From the NCBI GenBank assembly GCA_017303995.1, contig JAFLBE010000019.1:1-64000 (forward strand): a stretch of DNA of 64,000 nucleotides, written 5' to 3'. The notes below the pieces were generated by a model. It did not search any database. It was not told where the DNA came from and saw only the letters and a list, made by a program, of their open reading frames with translations. The DNA comes from Bacteroidota bacterium. GTDB lineage: Bacteria; Bacteroidota; JABWAT01. Below, one piece after another: positions 28,419 to 36,892 of this stretch (position 1 is the first letter of the stretch; every line of letters starts with the position of its first letter). The translations under genes and the position numbers were made by a program.

Positions 28419-30954
28419 ATTTAATCAAGATCATCTGCCTTGTTTTTATTTCCCTACCCGAAGCCAAATAAAGAAGGTAAGTTCCAGAAGCGACCTCATT
28501 TCCCGAATCATCAGTACCATCCCATTCAACTATGTAATTGCCAGAATTCATCTCTTTCCTACAAATCACTTTAACGACTTGTCCAAGCAGGTTGTAAACA
28601 AAAAGTGAGGTAAACTGTCTTTGTGGAATTGAAAATTCAATTTTTGTTGAAGGATTAAATGGATTTGGGTAATTCCTTCCAAGAACCATTGTTTCTGGAA
28701 TTTCACGATTGTCACGGGTTTCAGTGATTCCAAGAATAAGTGAACTTCCCTTTGAAAGCTGACCACCAAGTGTATCTGCCAGATAAATATTCACAAAATC
28801 AGGCCTTTTGGGTTTCGTAAATTGATGTTCGGCAACCCATTCTTCATCAGTCATCCGTTTGAATGAATCAGTTACCTTTTCATAATAACTCATAACTGGA
28901 CCAACAAATGAAACCAACTGGCCATCAGGTAAATTAGCCGTGACTACTGCCAGATTTAAAGGTCCGGTTCCAACATGCTGAATCCACCCGACCATATTTC
29001 CTGCAGCATCAGTTGGGCAGGTGTGAATATCTGCAATGACATAATCCTTTTTTAAAAGTCCTTCTTCACCGGTAAAAAACAAACCAAGATACCAACCATT
29101 GTACATTTCACCGCACATTGGCTGTGTGAAAAGCATTCTTTTGAGAAAGGCTTTTTCAACAGAGGTGAGCATGGTACCTAACAATTCCTTTTCCGAAATT
29201 ATTTCAAGTGTATCTGCAACGGATGAAAATCGTTTCCAGAAAGCTGATATCTGAGGATTGGCGATGGCACCAGATTTGAACTTTTCTGAAAGAGTGAACG
29301 CCAGATTTTTGACAGACCGGTAAAAGACAGGAATAGGTTCAACATAACTCTCAGGATACGAACACGAAGTTCCCCCAGTATAAGATTGTTTGGCATAAAG
29401 CAGATTGTCATGCCTGAGTTGTGCCCATGAAGCGAGCTGAGTATTCATTTTTTCCTGCCACCAGGCTGCTGTCTGCATAAAAGCCGGAAATTTGGATCTG
29501 TCTTCAGGAGGATTCAATGATCGGATTGCATTCAGCCAGGAGGTGTAAACTGAAGCATCCCAGAAACCTTGATCATAAGAATCGATCAGATACCTTAATG
29601 AAGCAAGGTTGGGCTGATAATGATAGGTTTCAAACTCTTTTTGAAGTAATTGTGCTGAAGCATTGTTACCAAGACCAAACAAAACATCAAAAGCTGAAGG
29701 CAATCCACGCCAAACTTTTTTGCCTTCAAATTTTATTTTATCAAAAACCACATTTCCTGTTAGGTAAGAATCAATAATGAATCTTTGTCCTAGAAGAAGA
29801 AATGCTGAAGCAGGCACAATTTCATCCGGATTTGACGGATCAGAAATTAGAATTTGTGAATTGATGCGCTGGAAGGCAAACGACTTAGACTTGAGTTCAT
29901 CCTGAAAAGCTCTGAATTTGTTCAAATCAAGAAGATCGGCCGCATTTTGAATCTGTGTTACTGTTATCAGTGTTTTTATATTTTGAAGTGTTACATTGTC
30001 AGATTCACCAACCATGGTTTTGATAATTTCATCCATGTCAGATAGCAAAGCAGCAGAATTGCCGGGCACAGATGCCTCTGCAATAAGGACAGCATCAATC
30101 AATTGCCGCTGAATGTCACTCTCACTAGGCTGGGGTTCTACATTTTTCGGGGATATTAAAGCCAGTTCTGTCCGCCCAAACCAGATCATTGCTTTAAAAT
30201 ATTTTCCAAGTGCTTCAGATTCGGTATAATGTCCTCTGACCGTAAACTGGCTAAAATCATATTGCCTCGGTGTTGATGAAAACAGTGAAACCGACATTGG
30301 ACTTTCTGCCTGAATCATTGACATCAAAGAATCAACAAAACCATTATTCTCAGGGAATACAGGGGATGAAAAAATACCAAGTAATTTCCCCGGAACCGTT
30401 AAATAAACATCAAGATCACGAATCGATTTTTTCATTTCTGGATGACCTGCATAAACGCCATCAAGAACTGAAACTTGTGATCGTAATCCTCTCAGTAAAT
30501 TTTCGAGTTTTGGAATAAGCAACTGAAGTTCAAGGTTTTTCAAATTGGCGTCATAAGACATGTGAATGGCATGAAGAATTGCATCGGTAGAAACAAAAAC
30601 AGGTAGATCATAGTTATAGATTTCGTGAAATGCAGAACCAAAAGAAATTCGTCTTAAACGGTCAGTGACCATAAATCCGTGATTTTCAATCAAACTTTGC
30701 TCGTAGGCGGTTAGGTTGTATCTTGATATGATTGAGTCACTATATAAGGCAGAGTGAAAATTGGTAGTGGCATTTTTATTGAACTTTCCACCCGAATACA
30801 TGGAAAGTAATTGACCAGTATTCATATTTTGGTTGTCAAGGAGGAATTGACGGTAGGCAACAAGATCAAATTGTGAATTTCCCTGCGCAAACACCAAACA
30901 GCAAAGGTTTAGGTAGACAAAAAAGAATAACGGAAAAACTCTGAGTGGTAACAT
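28417..30954 (-). CDS. Exported DUF3160-type protein with T9SS sorting domain
   Basis: From the chosen ATG the product is 845 residues. Signal peptide: MLPLRVFPLFFFVYLNLCCL through FAQ. The body matches my recollection of DUF3160 proteins (VFVSTDAILHAIHMSYDANL, then a mostly helical region and WAQLRHDNLLYAKQSYT). The C-terminus is a T9SS/FlgD-type module (LGRNYPNPFNPSTKIEFSIP, then GNEVASGTYLLYL). It should therefore be secreted by the T9SS encoded nearby. The start is decided by a strong AAGGAG 7 nt before this ATG; a 20-codon upstream extension lacks one and breaks the signal peptide. Molecular function is unknown. Confidence 0.82.
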   Translation of the reverse strand: MLPLRVFPLFFFVYLNLCCLVFAQGNSQFDLVAYRQFLLDNQNMNTGQLLSMYSGGKFNKNATTNFHSALYSDSIISRYNLTAYEQSLIENHGFMVTDRLRRISFGSAFHEIYNYDLPVFVSTDAILHAIHMSYDANLKNLELQLLIPKLENLLRGLRSQVSVLDGVYAGHPEMKKSIRDLDVYLTVPGKLLGIFSSPVFPENNGFVDSLMSMIQAESPMSVSLFSSTPRQYDFSQFTVRGHYTESEALGKYFKAMIWFGRTELALISPKNVEPQPSESDIQRQLIDAVLIAEASVPGNSAALLSDMDEIIKTMVGESDNVTLQNIKTLITVTQIQNAADLLDLNKFRAFQDELKSKSFAFQRINSQILISDPSNPDEIVPASAFLLLGQRFIIDSYLTGNVVFDKIKFEGKKVWRGLPSAFDVLFGLGNNASAQLLQKEFETYHYQPNLASLRYLIDSYDQGFWDASVYTSWLNAIRSLNPPEDRSKFPAFMQTAAWWQEKMNTQLASWAQLRHDNLLYAKQSYTGGTSCSYPESYVEPIPVFYRSVKNLAFTLSEKFKSGAIANPQISAFWKRFSSVADTLEIISEKELLGTMLTSVEKAFLKRMLFTQPMCGEMYNGWYLGLFFTGEEGLLKKDYVIADIHTCPTDAAGNMVGWIQHVGTGPLNLAVVTANLPDGQLVSFVGPVMSYYEKVTDSFKRMTDEEWVAEHQFTKPKRPDFVNIYLADTLGGQLSKGSSLILGITETRDNREIPETMVLGRNYPNPFNPSTKIEFSIPQRQFTSLFVYNLLGQVVKVICRKEMNSGNYIVEWDGTDDSGNEVASGTYLLYLASGREIKTRQMILIK

Positions 30955-31090
30955 CCCGAGCTCCTTATTGAAAATAATTAATATCAATTTACTCCGTGTT
31001 TTAACCAGAATCAATAGGTCTAAGATTAGAATTACTGATTTACAGATTCATTATTCTGTTATTAGTTAAATTATATTTTATCCCTATTTC

Positions 31091-33103
31091 TCAATACGTG
31101 AAATCTGCCTGAACGGCTAAAAATCCATCTGATTTCTTATGTCGAGTGCCTTCCGTGATTCGAATTGAATACTCAAATGCCCCTTTAACAGACACGCTAA
31201 ACCAGTCCAAAATCTTATTGCCAGCCAAAAGGGAAAGTCTAACTCCTTCACCATAAAGCGGATTGAACGACATCATTCCTGGTAAATCAGATTCATAAAC
31301 GTAAATCCTGTCATCGTAAATCGAGGCATCAAACCATGTACCTTGAAAAACCATTCTTCCATTTTCCAAAATTTTCAGTTTCATTTGAGCGGTAAATCCC
31401 TTCCCTGAAAAATTTTTTACAGATTGATTCAGGTCTGCACGAAATTTTAGCTGAACAGAAGGTAGAAGTTGAGTATTCCATTCTACTCGGGTTTTTGTTG
31501 AGTTTGATTGGTTATTCAACCCTTCACTATTTTCACTTTCTTTTTCTATAGAATGTCTTATCTGGATTTTAAGGTAATCTTGCCGTTTCCAACGCTTTTC
31601 AATTCCGGCAAACCATTCTATTCCTTCAGATGGATACATTTTCAGATAACCAGGCCAGGGGTGCCGATATTCATCCCGATAAAATGAAAAAAGATAACGA
31701 TTTACTGAAACTTCCAACCCTTGGTACCATCCAGTTTCATTTCCTGGAGAACTCATTTTATCTGCAAATGGCCGGCCAAAAAGTGGAGTGAATCCTGGAT
31801 CAGCATCCCTATGATGAAGAATATATTTGAAACCCTGAATAGGTTCTGCCAAAATCCATCCGGCAAATGCCTTTCTTGATTGAAATTTTGAAATTTCGGC
31901 AGAAAAGATGACCATTTGAGTTGTAATCTGGGCTGAAACAGAAAAGAACCGATTCATATTTTTCATATTTTGGAATCGATCTGAGCGATCAGGTAATCCA
32001 ACCTCAGAAAGTGATGAATCTTGTTTGGGAATTACTGAACCAAATTCCTGAGTTCCACCAACACCTGTAAGGGAAAATAGTTGTCCATCAGACCATTCAA
32101 CCCAGCCCCCGTACATTTTAACTGGCAGTTGATCTTTTTTTGAAAGCGAAGAACTATCTGTATGTAATCCTGAATAGTCAAAACTGAATTCTTCATTCAA
32201 ACGAATATTTTCATTTTCATCGAAACTGCTTCTCCATTCACTTTTTCCGTCATATCGTCTGGAAGAGTAAAATGCGCCTGATTCAATTCCAAATTCAGGA
32301 AAAAGTATTGAGCTAGCGCTTCCAAATAAATATCGGTTCTCGTCTGATGATAAGGAGGGTGAAAGTCCGTTTGAATTTCTAACAGGGCTACTGATAACCG
32401 AAGATGACTTCCCCATTGTAGCAGACCGTGAAAAGAGAAGCCCTTCCCCAAAAGCAAGTTGGAATGATCCTGCAGAAAATTTATTCAGGTTTACCCAACT
32501 TGAAGGAAATGGATTTTTATAGTATATAGTACCGTTCAGATAGTCAGAAAAATTGGTTTCCTCTTTGTCTTTTTCTGAAATAATCCCACCCATCCATCCT
32601 GTGTTGCTTTGGATTCGGAATCTGTTATATATATAGAACGACTTTAAAGATGAGATTTCAGAATTACCCGATTTAAGACGAGTCCTGTGCCTCGACTCTG
32701 ATTTTACACGAAAAGATTTATTATCAGAATCATTGGGAATATCCATTGTCACCCAATGTTGAAGCATAGAATAGTAAACGGATGATATTTCTGGGATTAG
32801 TGAAATATCCGAAATATTCTCAAATCCTGGTTTTGACTGATAATTTAGGATTGCTTCTGCCATCAGACCGTCCATTCCCGGCAATTCTAGTAACTGAGCA
32901 CGGGTTGCATTTGGGAGGTAAACAGGATGTTCACTATACCATTCATTCAAATCAGACCATACCGAAGGATCAGGAATTGACTCGTCAGTTAATGGATCAG
33001 ACCAAGTTTCAGGCAAATCTATTTCAAGTTGTTGTGAGAATACCAATAACGGAAATAGAAAAACCACCAGCAATGCCGGAAGTTTAAAAAACAAATAATC
33101 CAT
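31091..33103 (-). CDS. Predicted outer-membrane protein with N-terminal helix-hairpin-helix domain
   Basis: The 670-residue product starts with a signal peptide (residues about 1-23, ending VFSQ). A ComEA-like helix-hairpin-helix segment follows at about 60-105 (ATRAQLLELPGMDGLMAEAI, then GFENISDISLIP). The rest, about 130-670, has many alternating aromatic strands and ends in YSIRITEGTRHK and QADFTY, as in outer-membrane barrels. It is the third gene of a run starting with a BamA/TamA-like protein and rsmE (12-nt gap). HhH modules usually bind DNA, so a role in DNA handling at the envelope is possible but unproven. Confidence 0.7.
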   Translation of the reverse strand: MDYLFFKLPALLVVFLFPLLVFSQQLEIDLPETWSDPLTDESIPDPSVWSDLNEWYSEHPVYLPNATRAQLLELPGMDGLMAEAILNYQSKPGFENISDISLIPEISSVYYSMLQHWVTMDIPNDSDNKSFRVKSESRHRTRLKSGNSEISSLKSFYIYNRFRIQSNTGWMGGIISEKDKEETNFSDYLNGTIYYKNPFPSSWVNLNKFSAGSFQLAFGEGLLFSRSATMGKSSSVISSPVRNSNGLSPSLSSDENRYLFGSASSILFPEFGIESGAFYSSRRYDGKSEWRSSFDENENIRLNEEFSFDYSGLHTDSSSLSKKDQLPVKMYGGWVEWSDGQLFSLTGVGGTQEFGSVIPKQDSSLSEVGLPDRSDRFQNMKNMNRFFSVSAQITTQMVIFSAEISKFQSRKAFAGWILAEPIQGFKYILHHRDADPGFTPLFGRPFADKMSSPGNETGWYQGLEVSVNRYLFSFYRDEYRHPWPGYLKMYPSEGIEWFAGIEKRWKRQDYLKIQIRHSIEKESENSEGLNNQSNSTKTRVEWNTQLLPSVQLKFRADLNQSVKNFSGKGFTAQMKLKILENGRMVFQGTWFDASIYDDRIYVYESDLPGMMSFNPLYGEGVRLSLLAGNKILDWFSVSVKGAFEYSIRITEGTRHKKSDGFLAVQADFTY

Positions 33104-33115
33104 ATTTTTTCGGGA

Positions 33116-33841
33116 TCAGGTTACAATTAACTTTTGGTGCAAAGCAGAAAGTGCAACAATTGCAGCAGATTCAGTACGAAGCCGCTGACTGCCAAGCCAA
33201 ACTATTTTGGCGTTTGATTTAGAGGCTAACTCAATTTCGGCGTCACTAAATCCGCCTTCCGGACCCAAAAATAGGAAAATATCTGAAAATCCAGAAACGT
33301 CAAGTGACGAAATTGTGAGTGATTCAGGTTTTCTTATTTCATGGCAAATCAGAAACAGCGAGCTGGCAGGTAACTTCAGGATTACTTTTTTGAAGGATTC
33401 GGGTTCAGCAACCTGAAGTTTCCAGGCATTTTTGGATTGCTTAAGTGCTGAAATCGCCAATTTATCCCATCGATCAGTTTTTCCTGATTGTTTGATTGTT
33501 CTTTCAGTTTCAAGTGGAATAAAACTGGATAAACCCAATTCACTTCCCTTTTCAATAATCCAATCCATACGTGAATTAATTTTGAGAAGACCGGCAGCAA
33601 TATGGAGTTTTGCAAGAAGGGGAAAAGTCTGGTTTTCAACTGTAACAATTTCAGCGACAGATTCTTTTTTAGAAACAGAAGATAACCGGGCTTCAATAAA
33701 TTGGCCTTGGCCATTTGTAAACCAAAGGGTATCACCAACCTGATGCCTGAGAACTCTGATTGCGTGATGATGGCTTTCTTCGCTTAACGGAAAATTGTAT
33801 CCGGTTTTCGCCGGGACCAACTGATAAAAGACTTCATCCAT
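33116..33841 (-). CDS. rsmE: 16S rRNA (uracil-1498-N3)-methyltransferase
   Basis: RsmE methylates U1498 of 16S rRNA using SAM. With the chosen start it has 241 residues. Motifs: N-terminal PUA-like SHHHAIRVLRHQVGDTLWF, then ERTIKQSGKTDRW, and the SPOUT knot FLFLGPEGGFSDAEIELA with LGSQRLRTESAA. The ATG shares its A with the upstream TGA stop (TGATG), which fits translational coupling; a start 9 codons further upstream is possible. The neighbours encode outer-membrane proteins, a common arrangement without a known functional link. Confidence 0.93.
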   Translation of the reverse strand: MDEVFYQLVPAKTGYNFPLSEESHHHAIRVLRHQVGDTLWFTNGQGQFIEARLSSVSKKESVAEIVTVENQTFPLLAKLHIAAGLLKINSRMDWIIEKGSELGLSSFIPLETERTIKQSGKTDRWDKLAISALKQSKNAWKLQVAEPESFKKVILKLPASSLFLICHEIRKPESLTISSLDVSGFSDIFLFLGPEGGFSDAEIELASKSNAKIVWLGSQRLRTESAAIVALSALHQKLIVT

Positions 33842-35202
33842 CAGAAGGCCCTTCCAGTCATAATCCAAAAAGTTGGTTTACCATTTGGGATAAAAGCAAG
33901 CTCCCCTTTTAATACCAGCGAGTAGGGCAATAGAAGATTAAGCGCAAACCCGCCTGAATAAAGAAAACGATCATAATAAGAGCCAAGATTTTGGGTTCTG
34001 ATGTAGTTATTTAGTCCTGCATATTTTTTGTGTGGCTTGTTCAGGTAACCCACATCAGAAAAAGCCAATGCATACAATCCCCATCTGAAATCTTTAAACT
34101 GCTTCACAGGAATCCATGAAAGTTCAGTTACTCTGGGTTCAAAAACCTGATGACGGAGTTCACTTCTAAAAACCCATCTTTTTGTGGATTCCAGAATTGT
34201 GGATTGATATCCCCTCAGATACTCGTCCCGGCCTGTCAGTAAATGCTCATAAAAAGGAATAAATGACCCCAAACCAGTTTCATAACTGATAAGGCCAGCA
34301 AAAGTGACCCAATCACTCAATTGCAAATAGGCACGTTTATCCAATCTAAGCCCGCCATAAAACTGTCCAGTTCCAGATTCCCGGTTTAATCTTAGTTCTG
34401 TGTTCGAGAAAAAGCCCTCGGTTGCAAATTCAATAGAATTTCTAGCATCAATACTAAAAGAAGTTATCAATCCTGAAATGAGGTCTTTTCGCTTTTTATT
34501 ATTTAGGAGAACATCCAAAGACGAATCTGAAAGAACTCCAGGAACTGAAATCATTCTGTAATTCCAGGTTGCAGCAAAAATTGTATACGGATTGAACCTA
34601 TAACCAGCGCCCAAATTCACGCCAAAGTTTTCATCATTTGCAGCATCAGGATTGCTATCTTCAAATTTATTTTTGGCAGCACCTTTTGAGTAATTCAGCC
34701 CGGTCCAGACCAGAATATTTGTATTCAGAAAAATATTGGGATCTGAAAACCTGATTCCAAGTCCCTGACTGTACCCATTCTGCCCAGAAATCATCATTGA
34801 TATCTGCCGCCCAAGAATGTTGTTGTGAAAAGCCCTGAACCCATAAGTTAGGTCATTCCATTCAGAAACATCCCAGGGTTTGGCTCTATCCTGTGTTTTG
34901 AAATTAATTGTCGGGTAAACCAACCAAAACCAGCGTTCATGTACGGTAAACTTTAACCTGAAACCCGTTTTAAGTGAATCTAGCTGATAGTCAACACGCG
35001 TAAACAAACCAAGTGAATAGATTCGATCCTTATAATAGTCGAGTCTTGATTTGGAAACTAAATCACCCGGTTGGATGGGAATTTCCCTTAGAATTATAAA
35101 ATCCTGGGTCACTTCATTCCCTGAAATGTGAATCTCACTGATCGGGAATGATCGTTCGGGAGGTGAAATTAATAAAAAGAGGTTAAATAGAAATAGTAGC
35201 AT
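33841..35202 (-). CDS. BamA/TamA-like outer-membrane protein with one POTRA domain
   Basis: The 453 residues comprise a short signal segment, a single POTRA-like domain at about 18-95 (FPISEIHISGNEVTQDFIIL, LVSKSRLDYYKDRIYSLGLF) and a 16-strand-like barrel (YTFG-type segments, ending FWIMTGRAF). LLTGRDEYLRGYQSTILEST corresponds to the conserved barrel loop with the RGY/RGF motif of Omp85 proteins. True BamA has five POTRA domains, so this is a smaller Omp85 paralogue. It may insert or secrete an envelope protein. It is the first gene of the run to the HhH barrel protein. Confidence 0.78.
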   Translation of the reverse strand: MLLFLFNLFLLISPPERSFPISEIHISGNEVTQDFIILREIPIQPGDLVSKSRLDYYKDRIYSLGLFTRVDYQLDSLKTGFRLKFTVHERWFWLVYPTINFKTQDRAKPWDVSEWNDLTYGFRAFHNNILGRQISMMISGQNGYSQGLGIRFSDPNIFLNTNILVWTGLNYSKGAAKNKFEDSNPDAANDENFGVNLGAGYRFNPYTIFAATWNYRMISVPGVLSDSSLDVLLNNKKRKDLISGLITSFSIDARNSIEFATEGFFSNTELRLNRESGTGQFYGGLRLDKRAYLQLSDWVTFAGLISYETGLGSFIPFYEHLLTGRDEYLRGYQSTILESTKRWVFRSELRHQVFEPRVTELSWIPVKQFKDFRWGLYALAFSDVGYLNKPHKKYAGLNNYIRTQNLGSYYDRFLYSGGFALNLLLPYSLVLKGELAFIPNGKPTFWIMTGRAF

Positions 35203-35256
35203 CGTTATTTTTTTAGGGGAACGAAAATACTAAATGACTGGGGGGAATAAAAAATT

Positions 35257-36750
35257 TCAACGGGAAATGATACGAACGAGAGAGCGGAGATTTGCAGGAT
35301 CTTTAGCACCATAAATAAAAATCAGGTCGCTTCGTTTCGGTTCAAAAATCGGGAATGCCCTGATTAATTTTGCATCTGCTGGAATTGGAACTGTTTGGAA
35401 ATAAGTTGCAGCGGCAGTAATAATTCCATTTTGAAGCCCAGAAAAAACCATCAGGGTTTTTGAATCTTTCGAAATGGCAAGATCCTTAAAGCCATCACCA
35501 TCAATATCTGCACCGACAGTCATCAAAAGAGTCTTGTTGAAATCTTTTCGGATGTTCAAATCCTGAGATATTTCCTTTTCAAGGGAAGGATTTGAATTAA
35601 ATCTTTGGTTTTTCTGGATATAGAATTTGTAATTTATTTTCATATCCCGGGTTACAAAACTGGTAAGTAAATTGGTCACGCTAATATTTGCTTCTAAGGT
35701 AACAAAATCTAACCGTCCATCCCGATTCAAATCTTCCATTGAATATTGTACCAGAATTCCAGAACCACTGATAATCTGATCAGGTTTATTTTTTAATTGA
35801 GTCTGACCTTTTGGATTCCGGGATCCGTAATAAAACTCATACTTCAATTCTCTTGATACAAGATCATTAAACAAAGAACGTTCAAGTAAAACATCGAGAA
35901 CGCCATCCCCATTAAAATCATCAGACGCTCTAATGGCTATTTCTTCGCTTCCAGTTGAAAGAAAATGAAGGGAAAAATCGGGATATGGTTTTAAACCTGA
36001 GGTTGGATCCTGAAAATAAACTGAAATTCTGTTCTTATAAATCAGAACCAAGTCCTGTGAATTTTCAGATAAAAATGGAAAATACTTTTGGGCTGGTACT
36101 TCAATTTGATAGTTTACACCAGTAAAAGATACACCTTCTGGCTGCATTTCTGTTTCAGGAAATCCCGTAAGTGTGATTGTTTCAGAAGATTTAGCCTTTT
36201 GACTCTCTTTTGAAACCACGATTATTGAATTTTCAGACGGGATAACCAAATCATCAAATTCTGATTTTGTCGAAGAAACTTTAAGAGGTAAATGTAAAAG
36301 GGAGTTTTTATCTGGAAAAGGAAGGGCAGGATTTACATCTGCTAACGGTTTAAGTAAGTCTTTTCGGAAATTCCCATTTTGAAAAGGCATGAAGAAAAGT
36401 CCCGATTTCTGAAGTAAAATCAACTCATCTGCCTGATCTCCGGAAACATTTGCAAGTTCAAACCCAACAACATTTGCATCAATCTGGATAGTCTGACCGG
36501 GTTCGGAATAAAATCCATCTGGAGTTTGAAGGAAGGTACTAATAAAACGATTCCCTGTTTTGGGGCCGGCAACAGAGATGAAGGAAACAATAAAATCTGC
36601 CCGATCATCTTTATTTATATCTTTTACTACATAATCGCTAATTTGTCCTGGAACTTTCAGATCAGTTACAGATAAATCTGATTGGGCAAAAAGCGAAAAC
36701 GAGATGGAAAAGAAAAAAGCAAAGATGAACAGAGAGAACAGTTTTTTCAT
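35257..36750 (-). CDS. Exported FG-GAP/VCBS repeat protein
   Basis: The product (497 residues from the chosen Met) has a clear signal peptide, MKKLFSLFIFAFFFSISFSL, ending FAQ. FG-GAP-type calcium-binding loops recur: DINKDDRADFIV, DFNGDGVLDVLL, DLNRDGRLDFVT and DIDGDGFKDLAI, suggesting a beta-propeller. There is no evident T9SS sorting tail, so it may stay periplasmic or be released. An upstream Met three codons earlier is possible. Function is unknown; similar proteins bind surface ligands or scaffolds. Confidence 0.75.
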   Translation of the reverse strand: MKKLFSLFIFAFFFSISFSLFAQSDLSVTDLKVPGQISDYVVKDINKDDRADFIVSFISVAGPKTGNRFISTFLQTPDGFYSEPGQTIQIDANVVGFELANVSGDQADELILLQKSGLFFMPFQNGNFRKDLLKPLADVNPALPFPDKNSLLHLPLKVSSTKSEFDDLVIPSENSIIVVSKESQKAKSSETITLTGFPETEMQPEGVSFTGVNYQIEVPAQKYFPFLSENSQDLVLIYKNRISVYFQDPTSGLKPYPDFSLHFLSTGSEEIAIRASDDFNGDGVLDVLLERSLFNDLVSRELKYEFYYGSRNPKGQTQLKNKPDQIISGSGILVQYSMEDLNRDGRLDFVTLEANISVTNLLTSFVTRDMKINYKFYIQKNQRFNSNPSLEKEISQDLNIRKDFNKTLLMTVGADIDGDGFKDLAISKDSKTLMVFSGLQNGIITAAATYFQTVPIPADAKLIRAFPIFEPKRSDLIFIYGAKDPANLRSLVRIISR

Positions 36751-36858
36751 AAGGTGCAAATCCCATCACTTTGAATGACGGAGCATACGAACATAGTCAC
36801 AAGTTGTTGCAAAACTGAAATGAAGAGGAACAACTTGTTCGCTCTCAATAAACAAGTC

Positions 36859-36883
36859 GGAGGGGATTCACTGAATCCCCTCC
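36859..36883 (-). terminator. Terminator hairpin after gcvP
   Basis: An 11-bp perfect stem (GGAGGGGATTC / GAATCCCCTCC) with a 3-nt loop. It lies 9 nt past the gcvP stop. The following T-tract on the minus strand is weak (GACTTGTTTATTG), so the call is likely but not certain. Confidence 0.65.
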
Positions 36884-36892
36884 TGAAAATAA

